Assembly (NCBI GenBank): GCA_013396635.1
Contig: WBMW01001517.1
Span: 372,958-436,957 of the forward strand
Direction of reading: 5' to 3'
Source: Penelope pileata
Taxonomy: Eukaryota > Chordata > Aves > Galliformes > Cracidae
DNA: 64,000 nt
The notes beneath the pieces were generated by a model. The model saw only the letters and a program-made list of their open reading frames with translations, searched no databases and had not been told where the DNA came from. Position 1 is the first letter of the stretch. Each line of letters opens with the position of its first letter. Shown here in pieces: positions 58,010 through 64,000 of the stretch. Position numbers and translations under genes: made by a program.

Positions 58010-61000
58010 CAGGGACATATAGGCATGCAGTGCCAGCAAAGTGTTTTACACACAGGCAAAGCAGGTCCCACCTTGGCAAAGCCCCTCCTGTGCTTTAGCT
58101 GATGCATTAACCCAAATGGGTCCCCTCTCTGCTGGCCTGGGAAACTTGCAGACAGCCCTGTGCTGACCTCGCGCCAGGACCCTCCACAGAAACATGCACA
58201 GAGGCTTGCTGCAGGGCATCAGGATTCATCTGGCTCCCAGTGTTAAGTAATTAATTAATTAAGCATCCTTTGGCATTGGGGGAAAAAAAATCCCTAAATG
58301 TTTCTACAAGAATTTTGTGGTAGCCAAAGCTGTTAATTGCTCTTTGTCTCACCGTCTCCCATCCCACAGAGACACGCTCACCTCCACAGTGCCCTTACCT
58401 TCTACACTATTCCACTTACAGCAAGTTTATCTTCATTTTACTGTTACCTACTCCTTTCTTCTTCACACATCCTAAACTAATGCCCAAAGGTAGATATCTG
58501 GAGTTCAGCTCTCGATGCTGTGCCTTTAAAAATGAGGGTTTTGACTTTTATAGCCCCGAGCAATGACGGTTTCATTAGTTTTACCTGTTTGATATGTAAA
58601 AAGTCTACAAAATTAGGCTGCTGATTTAGACAGGCACCTGTTGTCAGGTTTAGGATCTGGGTTTATTTTGGGTTCCAAAGCTGCTGTCCCCAAGGAGCCC
58701 CATTGCCCCACAGCCAGATCCTGCCTGAGGCAGAGGTGAGGCAGGGCCGTGGTGGGCAAGCAGCAGGGCGGGGTGCTCCGAGGCCAGGACCTCCACCTCC
58801 CCTTTGGCAGCTACAAGGCTAATTCTTCCAACTTTTCCATTCCTCTGTCTCAGAATACCCAGGGGTGAGAGCGTCAGATACAGAATCTCACGGAGTATTT
58901 ATTTTATCCTTTCTGAGCTAGGTAGCTGGACATCACCGGATGCTTTCTGAGGGGCTGAGCCCAGGCACAGCCAGCACTTGTGGCCCGGGCCTGTGCCACC
59001 TGCCTGGGAGTACTGAAGTGCTGTCATCCCCTGGCGGGATGGGGATTCTGGCAAACCACGAGAGGAAATCTCTCATCTTCCTCTCTCCAGAAAGTCAACA
59101 TGGTGTATACACCCACCTTTTCTTAGTTTTGAATAATCTAGGTTTATTGCTGCCAGACAAACTAAATTAGTCCTGTTGTACGCTCTCAAAGCCAGGCAGT
59201 AGCAAAACCAACTCAAGGGGGTTTGTTTTCTTTAATTTTTTCAGGGCTTTGCAAGCTGTGGAAATGATGAAATACCTAAAACAGTGTGAGAGAAGGGATT
59301 GTATTGGATTATACTAAGCAAGCTTTCTGGTGGGAAGCCTGCAATTATATATTACGTACTGTCAGCACATGGAGCGTGATGGGACTATAATTTTACCTAC
59401 GTTATTTGCTCTGGTTGCCAGAGAAACCATATGAAAAAAGTGCTCCTGTCCTTGTTGATGTTCTTAACAAACTCTTGCAAACAACATCAGATGTTACAAT
59501 TATTTTCTCACTGAATTCATGTCTCATGTCACATGTACCGCTGTCAGAACCAACCTGCCTCCCAGTGCAAAAATCCGGATGTAAAACTATATAAAGAGAA
59601 GCTGTACTGAAGGAAATTGAGCAAACAGATTAAATAGAAGCGGTCATGCATATGAATGCTTTACTTCATTTTGTCTTTAAAAGCCTTACTTATGCAGATA
59701 GAAATGAGAAAAATGGGCTGCAAAGTCCAGGAAAATTGCTCTATCGAAGTTAAGGTTCCTTTTGAGTCATATGATAAATGTATGAATAAATGCATGGGAA
59801 GGCTGGAGAGAAGGTGTTTATTTTGGAGGGTGAACAGAGCAAAAAGGCTGTAACTTTCTTTAGGAATTACAAGGCAAAAATGCCAACGGGCATTGACTCG
59901 GAGTGGAGAGGGAAAGGAAGCCTAAGCACTCAGGAGCCTCTAGTGAAAGCTGTGAGTGCAAAAAGAAGCATTAAACTTGAGGTTGTGTGCATGTGTTTGT
60001 CTACATTTTCTTAACTCTAGTGAAAAAAATGCAGTTTTTTTTTTTTAAATCAATTTTGGAAGAATTTCCTCAAGTAGATTTGGTAGGATGTAAAGAAAGG
60101 ATGACACCTCCCTGCCTGATTGGCAGCCCACAGCTGACTTGTAATGAGTTTTTCCTAATAGCATTTCAATTATTCTCCTTCCTACCGAGAGTGAGCGCAA
60201 GATATAACTTCAGTGAAATTATTACAGTCCTATTTTTAAATGTCCCTATGCAGAGCAACAGCTGGGTGTTGAGTGATTGAGTGCTAGGAAATTCGGCCTG
60301 GCAGCCCCTGGCAAGTGTGGAGGAGAGTTGTCATCTTGTAGCCATGTGCATTTGTGGATTTTGTGGATTTCAGGTTATTTCAGCCTCTCCTTTCCCCATG
60401 CTGTTTTAGGTTCCTCCTTAAGGCAGCCCATTTTAAAGAGCTGGCGGGAGGGACAGAATGGCCTGCTTACTGCAAATGGGCCGTAACATAATGTAACACA
60501 TGGAGTAAATCACCCGCTCAGAGACTGTGATCACTGGCTGCTGAAATTGGATCCTAAATTATTGTGAGATCTGTCATTACAGGGAGCCATTAAGGTACAT
60601 ACTATATTCTCTGTGTATACTATTTTTCCGTTATTTTCTGTTTGGTATGCAAAGTGCCTCTTTCTTTGTTGAAACATAGCATCTGATCGATCAACAGCGC
60701 TGTTTGCTATGGCTGAGCTGTGTGTTTTGCCTGTAATTGGTAACAGTAATGTAATTCTGTGACTGACACGGAGAGCGAAATGGCTAACTTCTTACCAGTG
60801 CGTTTCTCTGTGCTTTTATGTTGGTGCTTGGTTTCTAGCTTAGTTATGAAATTATATAAACATAATCATTTTAATGAAAACTTCACTCAGACAACCTCCC
60901 GGCATTTTGTACCATTTTTATTTTCTTTTCCTTTTTTTTTCCTTGTATGTAACACTTATCCTGTTTTGTGTAACAGCAAAATTAAAGCTCTTTCCAATTT

Positions 61001-61550
61001 TCATATACTATATCTCCATCTGCTTGACAAAGGATTTTTTTTTTAAGGATTTTTTTAATGTTGTGTTTATCCAGTATGCATTATTGAACACATACATGTT
61101 CTATGAACGCTTCTGCACACATGCATTGTGCACAAATGCTCCTATACACAAAATTATATTGAAACAACCCCAAATCTAAGGAGATTTCAGGATCAAAGTA
61201 GCCTTTATTTTCATTTCCCTTTTGATATGCGGTAAGCCCTGAGTTTTGTGCCCTCACCCTATTTCTCTTGTAGATTTTGGCTGCTGTTAAGAAGTCATTT
61301 TGGGACACCTCACAGACACAGACCCACTGACTGGGTCAGGCACAGAAAACGGAGCAGCTCTGCTGTCACCAGTGTGACCCTGGGCTGCAAAAGTCCGCTG
61401 AAGCGCCTGCTGCCCCAGGTAGGAAGCTGCCGCAGCATGTGGGACCTATTAGCTCAGGACAGCAGAATGAAATGTTATATCTGACAGTGAACAATGTTTT
61501 TGTCTTTAGTGACAAAATTCTACATCCTTAGAGAAAGGCATGTAAGCAAA
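58010..61550. other. Intergenic DNA, unique
   Basis: No gene or mobile element recognised. It holds short T runs near 60037-60046 and 60936-60944 and a TTAATTAATTAA motif at about 58249-58261. Open frames (for example 59987-60280 and 60759-61046, plus) show no family similarity. Confidence 0.55.
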
Positions 61551-61554
61551 GATC

Positions 61555-61973
61555 AGATTTGAGACCATCTGAGGAACCTGAATCTCTGTAAGTCTACAGG
61601 TCCCAATGAGATACATCTCAGAGTCCTGAGGGAATTGCCTGATGGAGTCACCAAGCCACTCTCAGTGACATTTGAAAAGTCATGGCAGTCAGGCGAAGTC
61701 TCTGGTGACTGGAAAAAAGGCAATATCACACCCATCTTTAAGAAGGGTAGAAAAGATGACTCAGGGAACTACTCACCTGTCAGCTTCAACACTGTGCAGG
61801 GAAAGGTCATGGAGTAGATCCTCCTGGAAGCTATGCTAAGGCATGTGGAAGAGAAAGAGATGATACAAGACAGTCAGCATGGATTCAAGGGGCAACTTCT
61901 GCCTGACCAACCTCGTGGCCTTCTATGATGGCATAACTGCATCAGTGAGCAAGGGAAGAGCCACTGATGTCAT
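61555..61973 (+). mobile_element. CR1 ORF2 fragment, plus orientation, 5' part of an interrupted element
   Basis: This is the reverse-transcriptase segment of CR1. It encodes PDGVTKPLSVTFEKSWQSGE, then DWKKGNITPIFKKGRKDD, and the AFYDG-type motif further on, with stops and frame breaks. The frame breaks off at GCCACTGATGTCAT and resumes at 62750. This is a decayed retrotransposon copy, not a host gene. Confidence 0.88.
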
Positions 61974-62749
61974 AGAATCATAGAATCATAGAATGGTTCA
62001 AGTTGGAAGGGACCATAGAGATCATCTTGTTCCAACTCCCTTGCTATGGGCAAGGACACCTCCCACTAGACCAGGTTGCCCAAAGCCCCATCCAGCCTGG
62101 CCTTGAATACTTCCAGGGAGGGGGCATCCTCAACTTCCCTGAGCAACCTGTTCCAGTGTCTCACCACCCTCACAGGGAAGAATTTCCTCCTTATATCTAG
62201 TCTAAGTCTTCCCTCTTTCAGTTTATAGCCAATACCCCTTGTCCTATCATTACCTATCCTTGTAAAAAGCCCCTCCACAGCTTTCCTGTAGGCCCCTTCA
62301 GGTACTGGAAGGCTGCTATCAGGTCCCCCCACAGCCTTCTCTTCTCCAGGCTGAAGAGTCCTAACTCTCTCAGCCTGTCCTCGTAGGGGAGGTGCTCCAG
62401 CCCTCTGATCATCTTCGTGGCCTCCTCTGGACCTGCTGCAACAGCTCCACATCCTTCTTGTGTTGGGGGCCCCAGAACTGGACCCAATACTCCAGGTGAG
62501 GTCTCACGAGAGCAGAGTAGAGGGGCAGAATCACCTCCCTTGACCTGCTGGCCACGCTTCTCTTGATGCAGCCCAGGATGCGATTGGCCTTCTGGGCTGC
62601 AAGCACACACTGCCGGCTCATGTTGAGTTTCTCATCAACAGCCACCCCCAAATCCTTCTCCTCAGGACTACTCTCGAGACATTCTCCACCCAGCCTGTAT
62701 TTGTGCTTGGGATTGCACCGACCCAGGTGTAGGACCTTACATTTGGCAT
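61974..62749 (-). mobile_element. CR1 LINE 3' portion, minus orientation, nested inside another CR1
   Basis: About 775 bp. It begins with three tandem ATAGAATCATAGAATC-type units (the reverse of the 3' terminal repeat). On the minus strand it codes for the C-terminal ORF2 region: EEKDLGVAVDEKLNMSRQCV, VLAAQKANRILGCIKRSVAS and, further on, VKGLTE-free sequence to DAPSLEVFKARLDGALGNLV. The coding is spread over three frames, so at least two frameshifts disable it. It appears younger than the element it interrupts. Confidence 0.93.
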
Positions 62750-62900
62750 CTATCTGGACTTCAGTAAGCCCTTTGACATGACCCCCCATAACATCCTTCT
62801 CTCCAGATTGGAAAGGTATGGAGTTGATGGCTGGACTGTTTGATGGACAAGAAACTGGTTGCAAGATCATATCCAGAGGGTAATTGGCAATGGATCCCTT
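62750..62900 (+). mobile_element. CR1 ORF2 fragment, plus orientation, 3' part of the interrupted element
   Basis: CTATCTGGACTTCAGTAAGC continues the element broken at 61973; the coding resumes at YLDFSKPFDM, next to the reverse-transcriptase core, and goes on to RLERYGVDGWTV before an in-frame stop. It fades out at about 62900. Confidence 0.85.
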
Positions 62901-63556
62901 TCCACACTTTTATGAGAACAGTGTTGGTCCCTGTTGATTTCAGTGTACAGATAACAGTCTTCAGAAGCCTTAGCTGGTGCCCACAGTATCATGGTGCCAG
63001 CCAGCATAGTTAATCCCAAATCTTTAATTTCCTACTGTGTTGTGGAGGCGTTGGAAGTGGGCTTTCTAGCGAATTAGAAAATTTAAAAGTTATTTGTTGA
63101 GGTTGTATATACACATGAATGTTCCCAAATACTGAACAGTGCGTGCTCATGCCCCAAACACTAGAAAAGATATGCCAGGAAACCAACGGGCATAGTTTTG
63201 CTGTCTTTTTCACACTTTTGGGACACCACTAACTAATAAAGAAAATAAATGAGGTATGAAAACAAAACAGCTATAGGCCAAATTGTCTTAAAGTACTGGA
63301 AAAATGTTTGCAAAACATGTGATCCCTTTGCTGAAGGCCAGTGACAAGCATGGAAACACAGAGAACACAGAGATGTGGCAGCACCTTTCCAAGGCAGGGG
63401 CACACAATGCCCCCGGTTAGGTGGGGTATGCAAGTTCTGCCCAGACTCCTTGGCAAGGGAGGGTGTGTGTCAAGACCTGCCATGGGGGCCAGGATGGCTC
63501 TAGGGCTCTCTCCTTCCGTTCAACCACTTACGGAAAGGGGCTACAGGACTGACAGC

Positions 63557-63650
63557 ATCACAGAATGGCTTGGGTTGGAAGGCACCTTAAAGATCTTGTA
63601 GTGCCAACCCCCTTTCTGTGGGCAGGGTTGTCTGCAGGTTGTGCTCAGAG
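63557..63650 (-). mobile_element. CR1 LINE 3'-end fragment, minus orientation
   Basis: GCATCACAGAATGGCTTGGG, TTGGAAGGCACCTTAAAGAT and TGTGGGCAGGGTTGTCTGCA are reverse-complement CR1 3' sequence of about 90 bp. Confidence 0.85.
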
Positions 63651-64000
63651 GAGAAACGGGAAAAGAAGAATGAGAAAGGGAAACTGCTTTGAAGGAAGAT
63701 GCCCTGTGGTGACTTCATAGCTTGTGATATTTCTCAACTTGGAAATCCTCTTTGGTTGGTATTTAAGTGTGCTTCTTGTTAATTTGTTGTGGTTGTGTTC
63801 TCTGTGGATACAGGAAGCCTAGGACCAGCTGAGAAGTATTTCAGACATTGAAATGTCAGGCTGACGTATTCAGGAAAGCTTAGGGCCAGATGCAGAGTCA
63901 TTATGTGTGAGTTAACAAGACGTCTGTTTCAAAGCCTTTAAACGAGTCTTTTATAAAACAGCAGGTTAATGACCCAACATCGCAGACAAGATTCTGAGAG

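Noticed and set aside
62066..62870. Overlapping minus-strand frames of 118-153 codons as host genes
   Set aside because: All three are pieces of CR1 ORF2 split by frameshifts and lie in an element with CR1 terminal repeats.

Overview
The window is avian nuclear DNA from a draft assembly. It carries many CR1 LINE fragments with the bird-type 3' end (ending in variants of ATTCTATGATTCT), AT-rich introns, one CpG island, and unresolved bases at 20082, 34912, 35236, 35480 and 35858-35939. The exact species cannot be fixed from the sequence; a galliform-like bird is a guess.

Plus strand, 428 to about 20.2 kb: the 3' half of ROCK1 (Rho-associated coiled-coil kinase 1). Sixteen constitutive coding exons can be placed with matching splice phases. 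They give 707 codons, equivalent to human residues about 648-1354: distal coiled coil, Rho-binding segment, PH domain split by a C1 zinc finger, and C-terminal tail. The last coding exon supplies one serine codon and the stop, then a 3'UTR of about 1.6 kb. Between the coiled-coil end and the PH domain lies an extra in-frame 183-nt candidate cassette exon (7577-7759), at a position like that of the muscle-specific exon of ROCK2.

Minus strand, 35.3 kb down to 27.9 kb: a gene of the SLC66A3 (PQLC3) PQ-loop family, convergent with ROCK1. Exons equivalent to the start, the third exon and the last three are clear. A fourth internal exon has a one-base frame problem at a G7 run, and two exons were not found. 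In human, SLC66A3 lies tail-to-tail with ROCK2, so this looks like the mirror arrangement in the ROCK1 paralogon. Its first exon sits in a CpG island broken by single-N joins, and the order of pieces there appears wrong.

Between the genes (20.2-27.8 kb) and from about 36 kb to the end I see no convincing protein-coding exons. These stretches hold CR1 fragments, including an inverted pair near 45-46 kb and a CR1 nested in another CR1 at 61.6-62.9 kb, plus small simple repeats. The two genes do not obviously work together: ROCK1 is a cytoplasmic kinase of actomyosin contractility, and the SLC66A3-like product is a small multi-pass membrane protein.
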